Part shown: in pieces, positions 43,334 through 52,462 of the stretch
Layout of the letters: every line of letters starts with the position of its first letter
Position numbering within the stretch: the stretch's first letter is position 1
DNA from: JBDREC01 sp043820105 [NCBI: Pseudomonadota bacterium]
Lineage (GTDB): Bacteria; Bdellovibrionota_F; JAHFAK01
Assembly: GCA_043820105.1 (NCBI GenBank)
Contig: JBDREC010000019.1
Coordinates: 1-64,000, forward strand
DNA length: 64,000 nt
Direction of reading: 5' to 3'
Notes under the pieces: generated by a model
Told to the model about the DNA's origin: nothing
What the model saw: only the letters and a program-made list of their open reading frames with translations
The model's database searches: none
Position numbers and translations under genes: made by a program

Positions 43334-44665
43334 TAAGCAATCATTGAAATCCCTTAAAGATCTTTTCGCGTAAAAAGAGCCTCTTTGTTTTTTAGGAATT
43401 CTATTTTCTGATTTTGGCAGAATTCCAAAATTTGCATTCATTGGTTGAAAATATTTTGGATCTGAGTTTAAAATATAGTTTAACAAAGAACCACAGATTG
43501 TAGTCAAAGGTGGTTTTATGAATTCAGCATTAGATAAATTTGCATAAAGTTGTTTAGCCACACACAAGCCAGACATGATTGATTCAACATAGCCTTCAAC
43601 ACCACTTATTTGGCCAGCGAAATAAATATTTTTATTTCCCTTAAAAGTCATGTTAGCATTTAACAAGTCTGGAGAATTAATAAACATATTTTTATGCATT
43701 CTTCCAAGCCTAACAAATTCAGCTTTTTCAAGACCTGGAATCATTCGAAAAACTCTTTTCTGTGCAGAAAAAGAAAGGCGCGTTTGAAAGCCAACTAAAT
43801 TATAAATCGATGCTTCTTTATTTTCTTTTCTAAGTTGCACAACTGCATAAACCTCGCGAATATCCTTACCCAAACCAACGGGCTTTAATGGACCATAGGC
43901 TAAAGTTTCTCTACCTCGAGAAGCTATTTCTTCAACCGGCAAACAGCCTTCAAATAATGATTTTTTATCAAAGTCGTGAACTTTAGCAAGCTCTGCATTA
44001 ACAAGAGCATCAACAAAAGCATAATATTCATCTTTTGACATTGGACAATTTAAATAATCTCCACTTTGAATGTCATCCTGAACTTGTTTCAGAATCCCAG
44101 GCGATTGGCTAGCTAGCCCAAGGTACCTAGATGCTTCAAACATCTTGCTATAATCCAAAGACTCAGCATCCACAATAGGCGCAATTGAATCGAAAAAATA
44201 AAGATGTTCCTGGCCTGTTAGTTTAGCTATTTCTTCTGCAAAAGACTCACTTGTTAATGGACCAGTAGCTATTATTGTAGGTTCATTGGAATTAATTGAT
44301 GTTAACTCTTGCTTTATGACTTCAATATTAGGATTATTTTCAATCTCTTTTGTAACAAGCCCTGAAAAAAGTTCTCTATCAACAGCCAAAGCCTTACCAG
44401 CCGGAACAGATGTCGCTTCAGCATATTTAATTAAGTAAGACCCAAGAAGCTGCAACTCTTCTTTTAATAAACCAGAAGCCCTGTGTGTTTGAATTGATTT
44501 CAAAGAATTTGAACAAACAAGTTCAGCAAAGCCAGGCAGAGAATGAGCCTCAGAATACTTATTAGGCTTCATCTCAAAAAGCCGAACTTTCACCCCGAAA
44601 CTAGCTAATTGTAAGGCCGCCTCAGAACCAGCTAAACCTGCACCAATAATATTTATAGATTTCAT
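43319..44665 (-). CDS. trmFO: Methylenetetrahydrofolate-tRNA-(uracil-5-)-methyltransferase TrmFO
   Basis: The protein has 448 residues. It methylates U54 of the tRNA T-loop using folate and FAD. NIIGAGLAGSEAA binds FAD. LVCSNSLKS, YFAGQISGVEGYVESIMSG and the ASRY...YLNCPMSKDEY region are family motifs. Between ASRY and DYLNCPM there is an extra stretch of about 17-20 residues (LASQSPGILKQVQDDIQS) encoded by a dispersed palindromic repeat (44073-44098). This accounts for the length being some 13 residues over the usual 435. It is probably a tolerated surface loop. Confidence 0.95.
   Translation of the reverse strand: MKSINIIGAGLAGSEAALQLASFGVKVRLFEMKPNKYSEAHSLPGFAELVCSNSLKSIQTHRASGLLKEELQLLGSYLIKYAEATSVPAGKALAVDRELFSGLVTKEIENNPNIEVIKQELTSINSNEPTIIATGPLTSESFAEEIAKLTGQEHLYFFDSIAPIVDAESLDYSKMFEASRYLGLASQSPGILKQVQDDIQSGDYLNCPMSKDEYYAFVDALVNAELAKVHDFDKKSLFEGCLPVEEIASRGRETLAYGPLKPVGLGKDIREVYAVVQLRKENKEASIYNLVGFQTRLSFSAQKRVFRMIPGLEKAEFVRLGRMHKNMFINSPDLLNANMTFKGNKNIYFAGQISGVEGYVESIMSGLCVAKQLYANLSNAEFIKPPLTTICGSLLNYILNSDPKYFQPMNANFGILPKSENRIPKKQRGSFYAKRSLRDFNDCLSACI
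44073..44098. repeat. In-frame copy of the CCTGAACTTGTTTCAGG palindromic element in trmFO
   Basis: CCTGAACTTGTTTCAG is an inverted repeat (CCTGAA/TTCAGG around a short loop). Related copies lie at the glmU stop (5549-5570) and after pilins 1 and 3. Here the element is translated as GILKQVQDD in an otherwise well-conserved enzyme. Confidence 0.8.
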
Positions 44666-44687
44666 TATACCAAAATGTATATTGTTA

Positions 44688-44752
44688 TTCTGTATTCAGT
44701 ATCCTGTATTCTGTATTTTTCCAAACTGAATACTAAATACTAACGACTGAAT
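44688..44752. repeat. Inverted pair of ACTGAAT-type arrays between topA and trmFO
   Basis: GTATTCA/GTATCCT/GTATTCT units at 44692-44716 face ACTGAAT/ACTAAAT/ACTAACG/ACTGAAT units at 44725-44752. The array ends at the topA stop codon. Confidence 0.82.
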
Positions 44753-44753
44753 A

Positions 44754-47003
44754 CTATTCTTCTTCTTTAACTTCCTCTTTATACTTACACTTATGCTTAA
44801 TACAAACCAATGAAGCTTTTCCTGATTTATCTCTTTTAATAACTAGAATTGGATTTTGGCAACTTGGGCAAGCTTTGTCAACGGGTTCATACCATGTAGC
44901 AAAAGCACAGTTTGGAAACTTAGAACATCCATAAAATACAGATCCTCTTTTTGAGCGCCTTTCAATAACTTCGCCTTCGCAATTTTCTTCAGGACATTTG
45001 ACGCCTGTAACAAAGGGCTTAGTTCCCTTACATTTTGGATAATCAACGCAAGATAGAAATCTGCCGAATTTCCCATACTTTACCTTCATTTGGCCTTTGC
45101 ATTTTGGGCATTCGGTATCAACTATTTCATCTTTAACGATTTCAATTTTACCTTTTTCATCCGTGGCAAACTCCGAAGTGCTGTGACACGTAGGATAATC
45201 TGAGCATGCTAAAAACCGTCCATTTCTACCCCATCTAATAACCATAGTCTTACCGCATTCTTCACAGATTACATCAGTGGGTATTTTTTCTTTTTTAACA
45301 TTCCTCATGCCTTCCTTAGCTTCGGCCAAGGTAGTTGAAAATCCATCATAAAATTCATTTAAAGTCTCAAGCCTATTCCTTTTTCCTTCCTCAATTTCAT
45401 CAAGCTCTTCTTCCATATGAGCTGTAAAAGCAACATCCATTATTTTTGGAAAGGATTCGCATAAAAGCTCAGTAACTATCATACCTAAATCAGTAGGCTT
45501 AAAACTTCCCTTTTCTTTTTGAACATATTCTTTGCTTTGAATGGTTGTTAGAATACTAACATAAGTTGAAGGACGGCCCACACCTTTTTCTTCAAGTTCT
45601 TTTACAAGGGAAGATTCAGTAAATCGAGGTGGCGGTTGAGTAAAGTGCTGTTTAGGATCTAGATTTTTCAAGAAACAAATAAGCCCCTTTTCAACATCTG
45701 GCAAATTATAATCTTTATCATTTTCGCCCTGGTCGTTATCCTGGCCCTCTGTATATACTTCTAAAAAGCCTTTAAATTTCAGAATAGAACCAGTTGCTCT
45801 AAATATATAATCACCACCAGCTACATCTATTGTGGTTGAATCATATAAGGCTGACTTCATTTGAGATGCAACAAAGCGATTCCAAATTAACCTATATAAT
45901 GCTAATTCATCTTTTTTCAGATATTTTGCAATTGTTGCTGGGCTATGACCAAAAGAAGTGGGTCTTATAGCCTCATGAGCATCTTGACTTGATTTTCTGT
46001 TTTTATAAAAATTGGGTTTTTCAGGTAAATATTCAGGTCCATATACGTCTTTAATAAAACCTCGCACATCTGAAACAGCTTCACTTGAAACCCTAACAGA
46101 GTCAGTTCTCATGTAAGTAATCAAACCAACCTGTTCACCGCCTACTTCCATGCCTTCATAAAGCTTTTGAGCGACCATCATTGTTTTCCTGGCAGGATAC
46201 CTAAGCTTTCTAAAAGCTTCTTGTTGTAAGGTACTAGTAATGAATGGAGGAGCTGCGTGCCTTGACCTTTCTTTTCTCTCAACATTATCAATCTTATAAT
46301 CAAGCTCATTAAGTTCTTTTACGATTTTGTCAGCATCTTCTTTATTGGAAACCTTTATCTTTTTATTTTTCTTTTTAAAAAGCTTTGCTTCAAAATTGTC
46401 CTTATTTTCAAGCTCAAAAAGAGCTAAAAAGGACCAATATTCTTCAGAAATAAACTTTAAAATCTCAGCTTCTCTTTCACAAATTATTCGAAGAGCAACT
46501 GACTGAACTCTTCCAGCTGATAAACCTCGCCTTACTTTTTCCCATAATAAAGGACTTATTTTGTAACCAACAATCCTATCAAGAATTCTTCTGGCGATTT
46601 GAGCTTCATATTTATTTTTATCAAGTTTTAAGGGCTTACTAACAGCTTCTGTGATCTTTTTCTTTGTAAATTCATTAAACAATACTCTATAAATATTATC
46701 AGTAAGTCCTAATTCTTCTGCAATATGCCAGGCTATAGCTTCTCCTTCCCTATCAGGATCAGGAGCCAGATAAATATTTTCAGCCTTTTTGGCATATTTT
46801 TTAATCTCTTTAATAATTGATGATTTACCACTTATTATTTGATATTCAGCTGCAAAATCATTTTCCAAATCAACGCCAAATTGACTTGGGGGCAGATCTT
46901 TAACATGCCCCTTTGAAGCTAATATGTCGAAATCTTTAGAAAGATATTTGTTTAGAGTTTTTGCTTTTGTAGGAGATTCAACAACTATAAGATTTTTCGC
47001 CAT
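44754..47003 (-). CDS. topA: DNA topoisomerase I
   Basis: The protein has 749 residues. This type IA enzyme relaxes negative supercoils. LIVVESPTKAKTL opens the Toprim domain, APDPDREGEAIAWH is the catalytic acidic motif, and LITYMRTDS holds the active-site Tyr. GVGRPSTY is conserved. The C-terminus has four zinc-ribbon repeats (CEECGKTM, CPKCKGQM, CPEENCEGE, CPSCQNPI), more than the three of E. coli. It ends in a Glu/Lys tail. Confidence 0.97.
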   Translation of the reverse strand: MAKNLIVVESPTKAKTLNKYLSKDFDILASKGHVKDLPPSQFGVDLENDFAAEYQIISGKSSIIKEIKKYAKKAENIYLAPDPDREGEAIAWHIAEELGLTDNIYRVLFNEFTKKKITEAVSKPLKLDKNKYEAQIARRILDRIVGYKISPLLWEKVRRGLSAGRVQSVALRIICEREAEILKFISEEYWSFLALFELENKDNFEAKLFKKKNKKIKVSNKEDADKIVKELNELDYKIDNVERKERSRHAAPPFITSTLQQEAFRKLRYPARKTMMVAQKLYEGMEVGGEQVGLITYMRTDSVRVSSEAVSDVRGFIKDVYGPEYLPEKPNFYKNRKSSQDAHEAIRPTSFGHSPATIAKYLKKDELALYRLIWNRFVASQMKSALYDSTTIDVAGGDYIFRATGSILKFKGFLEVYTEGQDNDQGENDKDYNLPDVEKGLICFLKNLDPKQHFTQPPPRFTESSLVKELEEKGVGRPSTYVSILTTIQSKEYVQKEKGSFKPTDLGMIVTELLCESFPKIMDVAFTAHMEEELDEIEEGKRNRLETLNEFYDGFSTTLAEAKEGMRNVKKEKIPTDVICEECGKTMVIRWGRNGRFLACSDYPTCHSTSEFATDEKGKIEIVKDEIVDTECPKCKGQMKVKYGKFGRFLSCVDYPKCKGTKPFVTGVKCPEENCEGEVIERRSKRGSVFYGCSKFPNCAFATWYEPVDKACPSCQNPILVIKRDKSGKASLVCIKHKCKYKEEVKEEE

Positions 47004-47098
47004 TTAATAAATTTCCCTGTTGAGTTAATTTTTTCACAGGGGATATGTGTTAATTTGTAAAGTTGAAGATGTCAAATGTTTATTAAAAACCGCTGACT

Positions 47099-47232
47099 AT
47101 TGATAATTTAGAATTGATTGTTGATTACTGAAAATTAAAGAGTGGAAAATAATTAATAATCAACAATCAATTTTAAATTTTCAATTTAAGAAGGAGCATG
47201 ATACTCTACTTACCACTTACCACTTACCACTA
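47099..47232. repeat. AT-rich 7 bp array pair followed by a TTACCAC array
   Basis: TTGATTG/TTGATTA units (47109-47130) face ATTAATA/ATCAACA/ATCAATT units (47148-47190). TTACCAC units follow from 47209 to 47232 and run into the end of the minus-strand gene at 47210. The rest of the 47004-47209 gap shows no gene. Confidence 0.78.
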
Positions 47233-47947
47233 TCCTCCCAGCCAATTCCCTTAAAATCGGATGTATTAAGGTATTGCAAGAGACATCCTTAAGCTGATTT
47301 TTGGAAAGAGAAGTAAGTAAAAGCAGTGAAATGTCTAAAGGAGTGTATGGATTTTGGACTAAGGCATTTCTGATTGGTCCTTGAGATATCCATTTTGGGT
47401 TTTTCTTTAAAACGGATAATACTTTGGGATTATTTGGTCTGAGGGCTGCAATTTTAATTACATCTGCCAAAATAAGCTTTGGATTTAATAAAAGGTTTTT
47501 AATTACATCTGGATTTTTATCAAAGCATAGTTTTTCAATAGTTAAGCGATCTGCTTTTCTGGCTATATTTTTTTTATAGCCAAGAGTCTTTTCCTCGTTT
47601 CCTTGGGTTTCACTGTAAAGTTCGATTTCCTTTTCTAAAACTGTTTTCTTCTTAAGTTTCATTTGAGGATCAATAATAGCGTTAATAATATCTGCAAAAC
47701 CTAATTCTTGTGCTTTTTTTACTATTTCTTTTGCCTTTGAAATACTTAGCTGGCTTTTAATGTCAGACATAACAAAAGCTATAAGGATTCTTCTTGATTT
47801 AACAGAACCTTTAATAACATCTTCAATAAGGTCCAAGATAAATTCAACAAAGGCTCCTGCTTCTGCTTTCTGGATAAATTCATTAATTTTAAAAGTTATT
47901 GCTGATAAATCAGATAAGCTAGAAAGTTTATCTATGAATTCCTTCAT
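47210..47947 (-). CDS. Helical-repeat protein of unknown function, coupled to ispH
   Basis: The protein has 245 residues and is soluble. No family was assigned. The second half shows repeated short helix pairs with Asn-Pro turns (CFDKNPDVIKNLLLNPKLIL, ALRPNNPKVLSVLKKNPKWI, ALVQNPYTPLDISLLLL), typical of HEAT-like or leucine-rich variant solenoids. The final codons RIVVSGKW and the TAA stop are encoded by a TAAGTGG/TTACCAC array, so the natural C-terminus may have been altered. Its start overlaps the stop of the IspH fusion by 4 bp, so they are probably translated together. Confidence 0.78.
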   Translation of the reverse strand: MKEFIDKLSSLSDLSAITFKINEFIQKAEAGAFVEFILDLIEDVIKGSVKSRRILIAFVMSDIKSQLSISKAKEIVKKAQELGFADIINAIIDPQMKLKKKTVLEKEIELYSETQGNEEKTLGYKKNIARKADRLTIEKLCFDKNPDVIKNLLLNPKLILADVIKIAALRPNNPKVLSVLKKNPKWISQGPIRNALVQNPYTPLDISLLLLTSLSKNQLKDVSCNTLIHPILRELAGRIVVSGKW

Positions 47948-49641
47948 ACACTTAAAAGCCCTGCAAAGATTAATAAAAGATCAATTAAAGCTGTAAGTCT
48001 TAAACTAAAAATAAAGTATCGCGTAACTTTCAAATTAGAGATCGTAAGCCAAACAACAAGCGGCAAAAGCAAATATATAACAAATATTCTTTCCATAAAA
48101 ACAAAGTAATAAGTGCAAAACAAGGCTAAACTCAAAACAATCAGAAAAATCGCGAAAAGCTTAAACTTTTTCTCTCCTAAAAATACTGATAAAACCTCTG
48201 AGCCCACGATTTTGTTTTTTGCATAATCAACATAGCTTGAAACCATGGATCTTGCAAAAATGATTGTCATAGTAAAAATCAAAGCCGTAAACAAGGATTC
48301 AAACCTAAACTTTGAGGGTGAAATGAATAAGGGCAAAACTAAAGTTAAAAAAATCCAGGCAATAGTAATAACAATATTTTTTGAAGCTGGAAGCTTCTTG
48401 ATAGAATAGAATGCTTCTTTTTTATAAGAAATTAAAAACAATGTGCACATAATTACAATAAGTAAAACAAAAACAGAAACATCAATTTGATAAGCAAAAA
48501 AACATGAAACAATAAATGCTAAAATGTAAATTGCATAGTTAATTCCTCGTGATACCTTTCTTTGAAAAAAGAGAAAAAAGGGATTTAGCACCTGCCTATC
48601 AAGCAAATCATTAAAGGCATGGATAAATAACACGTAACAAAATATACTTATATATAAGTTAAGATCTGACTTTATTCCCAACATTTGGGAGTTTGCATAA
48701 GTTAAAGCAACAGCAGCTGTAGCAGTTAACATTCTAGATAAAACAAAAAGTGCCCAGCATCTTTTAATAAACCACTTAAAACTGTTCTCACTTTTTCCTT
48801 TAATAAGCAATAAGGCTGAATAAAATTTATCAATTATCCAATTTGGGGTGGAAGCTCCAGCTGTTATCCCAACTTTGTCAAACTTTGCAAACCCCCTAAA
48901 GTCGATATCATCGACATCTTCTGCAAAAAAAACATTGTTATTTAATTCCCTGGCGATTTCATAAAGCCTTTGTGAATTAGCTGACTCTTTGCTACCAATG
49001 ACTAAAATCGCGTCCATTTCCAAAGAAAGATATTTCAATTCATTTTGACGATTACTTGTTTCATAGCAAATGGTATTAAAAACCAAAGCCTCTGGATATT
49101 TCTCATTTATTGCTTTTGTAAAATCTTCAAAAGCATCTTGATTTTGAGTTGTTTGAGAAACAAAACAAACTTTTGACAAAGAATCTGGAAGCTTTCTAAT
49201 ATCATCAGCACTTGCAACCACAAAACCCTTATCATGTGAAAAACCCATTAATGATTTAACTTCTGAGTGATCCTTATCACCGGCAATAATGATATTATAA
49301 CCTTTTAGGGCATGTTTTTTAATAATCGATTGAACCTTGGCTACTTTAGGACAAGTTGTATCAATAATCTTAACTTTTTTTTCAAGAATCTTTTTTCTTT
49401 CTTGTGGCGGAATGCCATGTGAACGAATAATTAAAACATCACAGTCAATGTCATCAATATTATTAACAACATTAACTGATTTATTTTTTAACATATCAAC
49501 AGCTGGTCTATTATGAATGAGGCTTCCATAGGTTGAAACCCTTACATATGGCTCTTTTGCATCAAGAACGTCTCCAACACGAGAAACAGCCCTTTTTACC
49601 CCCATACAGAAACCAGCACTTTTTGCTAAATATACTTTCAT
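47944..49641 (-). CDS. ispH: IspH (HMBPP reductase) fused to a UbiA-like membrane domain
   Basis: The protein has 565 residues. Residues 1-280 are a complete IspH, with the three iron-sulfur Cys ligands in AGFCMGVKRAV, IDTTCPKVAK and FNTICYETSNRQ, and TAGASTPNWII. It makes IPP and DMAPP at the end of the MEP pathway. Residues 300-565 contain about eight membrane helices with HAFNDLLDRQ, a UbiA-type Asp motif, and KKLPASKNIVITIAWIF. The second Asp-rich motif expected in active UbiA enzymes is represented only by SYVDYAKNK. The fusion would place the reductase at the membrane next to a prenyl-handling domain. Activity of the second half is uncertain. Confidence 0.88.
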   Translation of the reverse strand: MKVYLAKSAGFCMGVKRAVSRVGDVLDAKEPYVRVSTYGSLIHNRPAVDMLKNKSVNVVNNIDDIDCDVLIIRSHGIPPQERKKILEKKVKIIDTTCPKVAKVQSIIKKHALKGYNIIIAGDKDHSEVKSLMGFSHDKGFVVASADDIRKLPDSLSKVCFVSQTTQNQDAFEDFTKAINEKYPEALVFNTICYETSNRQNELKYLSLEMDAILVIGSKESANSQRLYEIARELNNNVFFAEDVDDIDFRGFAKFDKVGITAGASTPNWIIDKFYSALLLIKGKSENSFKWFIKRCWALFVLSRMLTATAAVALTYANSQMLGIKSDLNLYISIFCYVLFIHAFNDLLDRQVLNPFFLFFQRKVSRGINYAIYILAFIVSCFFAYQIDVSVFVLLIVIMCTLFLISYKKEAFYSIKKLPASKNIVITIAWIFLTLVLPLFISPSKFRFESLFTALIFTMTIIFARSMVSSYVDYAKNKIVGSEVLSVFLGEKKFKLFAIFLIVLSLALFCTYYFVFMERIFVIYLLLPLVVWLTISNLKVTRYFIFSLRLTALIDLLLIFAGLLSV

Positions 49642-49904
49642 GCTTTAAAATTATATTAGGAAAAAATAAATATCAACTAAATGAAGGAGATTTTTTTCTA
49701 AAAAAACAATGTGTGTGTGATCAATTATCAATAAAAAGAAAAATTCTTTTTTTTGTAATACACTCAAGGTTTAATTAATACGATTGGCATCTTTTAATTA
49801 ATTAGATTTTTATAAATGAATGATAAAAATAAAGAATTGCTTTTACTTGAAATACATTTCAGTATTAATTAAGATCTTAAACATCTTATCCGGCTTTAAA
49901 CTAA

Positions 49905-50018
49905 CTATCTTTTGGCTTTTGGTGGTGTTGGTTTTTGTACTCTGGCATTTGGTTTTGGTAAATCTTCACCTTGATCATATAAAGCACCTTTAATTCTTGT
50001 TGCTTTTTTCTTTGTCAT
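49905..50018 (-). CDS. Very small basic protein, second of a pair
   Basis: The protein has 37 residues: MTKKKATRIKGALYDQGEDL and then PKPNARVQKPTPPKAKR. It is basic and proline-rich, with no signal peptide. AAAGGAGAATATT directly precedes the ATG, and the gene before it (50035-50175) has the same AGGAGAATATT leader. No family was recognised. Reality is supported by the strong ribosome binding site, the matched leader of its neighbour and the compact 16 bp spacing. Disordered RNA-binding or ribosome-associated roles are possible but unproven. Confidence 0.6.
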   Translation of the reverse strand: MTKKKATRIKGALYDQGEDLPKPNARVQKPTPPKAKR

Positions 50019-50034
50019 AATATTCTCCTTTAAT

Positions 50035-50175
50035 TTATCTTCTTATACTTCCTTTTTTCTTCTTTTTACCCTGGTTTTCTTTCTTTGGATCAGGTTGGGA
50101 TGGATAATCAGGTTCAACTGGCTGAGGTCCCCATTCAAGTTTGCCAAGCCTATTTGACCTATTTTGATTTGCCAT
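50035..50175 (-). CDS. Very small Pro/Lys-rich protein, first of a pair
   Basis: The protein has 46 residues: MANQNRSNRLGKLEWGPQPV, then EPDYPSQPDPKKENQGKKKK and KGSIRR. It has an acidic-proline middle and a strongly basic end. AGGAGAATATT precedes the ATG, identical to that of the next small gene 16 bp downstream. No family was recognised and it is probably disordered. The gap on the other side (50176-50372) has a degenerate TAAGTTT array near 50325-50350 and no gene. Confidence 0.6.
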   Translation of the reverse strand: MANQNRSNRLGKLEWGPQPVEPDYPSQPDPKKENQGKKKKKGSIRR

Positions 50176-50372
50176 AATATTCTCCTAATAAATAGATTTC
50201 AATATAAATAAATTATATCACATCATAGTAAAACTTTCAACAGGAAGGTCTAAAAAAATCTAAATCATAAAAAAAACAGGCCCTTAGCAATTTGCCTTGA
50301 CAATTTTTAATCATAAATCGTAAGTTTTAAGATGTAAGCAGTAAGTTGCAAGAATTATTAAGGAGTATCTAT

Positions 50373-52385
50373 ATGAAAACAAGGCCTTATACATCAAAAT
50401 TGATCTTAATCTTAATCCCAATCCTAATCTTAATCCTGACATCATGCTCACTATTCAGACCCTCATCACCAAATGACCGAAAATACCTTATTGAACGTGT
50501 CGATGAATATGGAATCATTCAGCTTTATGCTGATGGCTTTAGTGAATTAGAATTAAATCAAAAAATCCTGGCCTATTATCTTTCAAAAGCTGCCCAAGCT
50601 GGTGATAGAATAACTTATGATCAAAATTACAAATATAACCTTGAATTAATGGATTTTTTGACTCAAATTATAACTCATTCGCAAGGAATTGATACAAAAG
50701 TTCTGGACAAAATTAGAACCTATCTTAAAAGAATTTGGATAAATTATGGCATTCATGATGATAATGGCGTTAAATTTGTTCCAAAATTTACGAAACAAGA
50801 ATTGATAGATGCCTCAACTGTTGCTTTAAAAAATCATGCCTTATTTGATTTAACAAGTGCAGATCTTTTGCTAGCAAAAATCGATACTTTAGAACCAATT
50901 ATTTTTGATCCTGAATTTGATAAAATAAAAACAGCGCAAGCTCCAAAAGGTGAAAAAGATATTATCCAAGCTAGTGCTGTAAATTTTTATGATAATATTA
51001 CTTTGGAAGATATTGAAAATTTTAAACCACAAAACCAACTTAACTCAAAACTTGTTAAAAAAGATGGAAAAATTAAAGAACTCGTTTACAGAGCAGGAAA
51101 TCAAAATATTGAACCTGGCCTGTATGCAAAAGAATTAAAAGATGTTATTTATTATTTAAATAAAGCAAGTGTCTACGCTTCAGAAAAACAAGCAAAAGTA
51201 TTAATGCTTTTAGCCCAATACTTTGAAAGTGGGGATCTGGAGGAATTCAAAGAATATAACATTGCCTGGGTGCAAGATACTCCAACAATAGAAACTATAA
51301 ATGGTTTTATTGAAAGCTATGTTGATCCCTTAAAAGCAAAAGCCCATTATGAAGGTGCAGTATTTTTCATTGATAAAAATAAAGTTGAAATGATGAAAAA
51401 ACTAACTGACAATTCTGCTTATTTTGAAGCAAAAATGCCCTGGGATGATAAATATAAAAAGAAAGATTTCACTTCCCCTACAGCTAATGTTTATAATACA
51501 TTAACATATTCTGGCGACACAAGAACCGCCTATTTATTGGGTGTTAATCTTCCAAATGATCAGGAAATCAGGGAAACATACGGCTCTAAAAATTTTATTT
51601 TAGGAAATGTAAATGCTGCCTTTAATGAAGCCTTTAAATATTCTTTTACAAATGAGTTTGCCTATTCTCAGGAACAAAAGGATCTGATTGATTTATGCTC
51701 ATTGGCTTCAGAAGATGCCTTGACAACCTTGCATGAAGTTACCGGGCATGGCTCAGGAAAGGAAAGTGAAAATATTAAAGGAAACTATAGAAACTATTTA
51801 AAAGAATATTCCTCTGTCATTGAAGAATCAAGGGCTGAAGCTGTTTCATTGTGGCTAGTAAATGATCCCAAAATAATGGAAATCGGTATGCTCCCTGATC
51901 CAAAATGCGGTGAATATGCAACTCGAGATTTTATGACCAAGCAATTAAGAAAACTCGCCAGGCTTAAAGGTTATGATGAAATGCGCGGAACCTACAATAA
52001 AGCAAGACAACTTATTGTTAACTGGGGAATAGAAAAAGGAACCATAGAATTAAAAGCAAAAGACAATAAACATTATTACTATGTTCCAGACGTTCCTAAA
52101 ATGACTAAAGCAGTAGGTGAACTATTAAAAGAGCTAATGAGAATAAGAGCAGAAGGTGATTATAAGGCTGCAAAAGAACTTATTAATAAATATGCAATGC
52201 CATTTGATAAAGCAATCAGAGATGAAATAATTAATAGAAATGAAAGCCTCTCATTACCATCGCAATATAGACCTGTTACACCAAGACTTACAGCAATTTT
52301 AAATAAAGATAATAATATCATTGATGTTCAAGTTTCATATCCTTTGGATTTTGAGGGGCAGATGCTAAGGTTGAGTCATAAATAG
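50373..52385 (+). CDS. Lipoprotein peptidase of family M49 (dipeptidyl-peptidase III-like)
   Basis: The protein has 670 residues from ATG at 50373, chosen for AAGGAG before it. The lipobox is ILTSC. The zinc site is HEVTGHGSGK, a variant of the M49 HELLGHG motif, with EESRAEAVSLWL supplying the third ligand. M49 enzymes remove dipeptides from peptide N-termini. Attachment to a lipid implies peptide trimming in the envelope. The hydrophobic core of the signal peptide (LILILIPILILIL) is encoded by a hexamer array at 50402-50437. Confidence 0.9.
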   Translation: MKTRPYTSKLILILIPILILILTSCSLFRPSSPNDRKYLIERVDEYGIIQLYADGFSELELNQKILAYYLSKAAQAGDRITYDQNYKYNLELMDFLTQIITHSQGIDTKVLDKIRTYLKRIWINYGIHDDNGVKFVPKFTKQELIDASTVALKNHALFDLTSADLLLAKIDTLEPIIFDPEFDKIKTAQAPKGEKDIIQASAVNFYDNITLEDIENFKPQNQLNSKLVKKDGKIKELVYRAGNQNIEPGLYAKELKDVIYYLNKASVYASEKQAKVLMLLAQYFESGDLEEFKEYNIAWVQDTPTIETINGFIESYVDPLKAKAHYEGAVFFIDKNKVEMMKKLTDNSAYFEAKMPWDDKYKKKDFTSPTANVYNTLTYSGDTRTAYLLGVNLPNDQEIRETYGSKNFILGNVNAAFNEAFKYSFTNEFAYSQEQKDLIDLCSLASEDALTTLHEVTGHGSGKESENIKGNYRNYLKEYSSVIEESRAEAVSLWLVNDPKIMEIGMLPDPKCGEYATRDFMTKQLRKLARLKGYDEMRGTYNKARQLIVNWGIEKGTIELKAKDNKHYYYVPDVPKMTKAVGELLKELMRIRAEGDYKAAKELINKYAMPFDKAIRDEIINRNESLSLPSQYRPVTPRLTAILNKDNNIIDVQVSYPLDFEGQMLRLSHK

Positions 52386-52462
52386 TATTTACATTTTTCA
52401 ATTTACATTTATAAAATTAATTACTAAGACTTAACTAAACAATTAAACAATGAGGAAAACCT

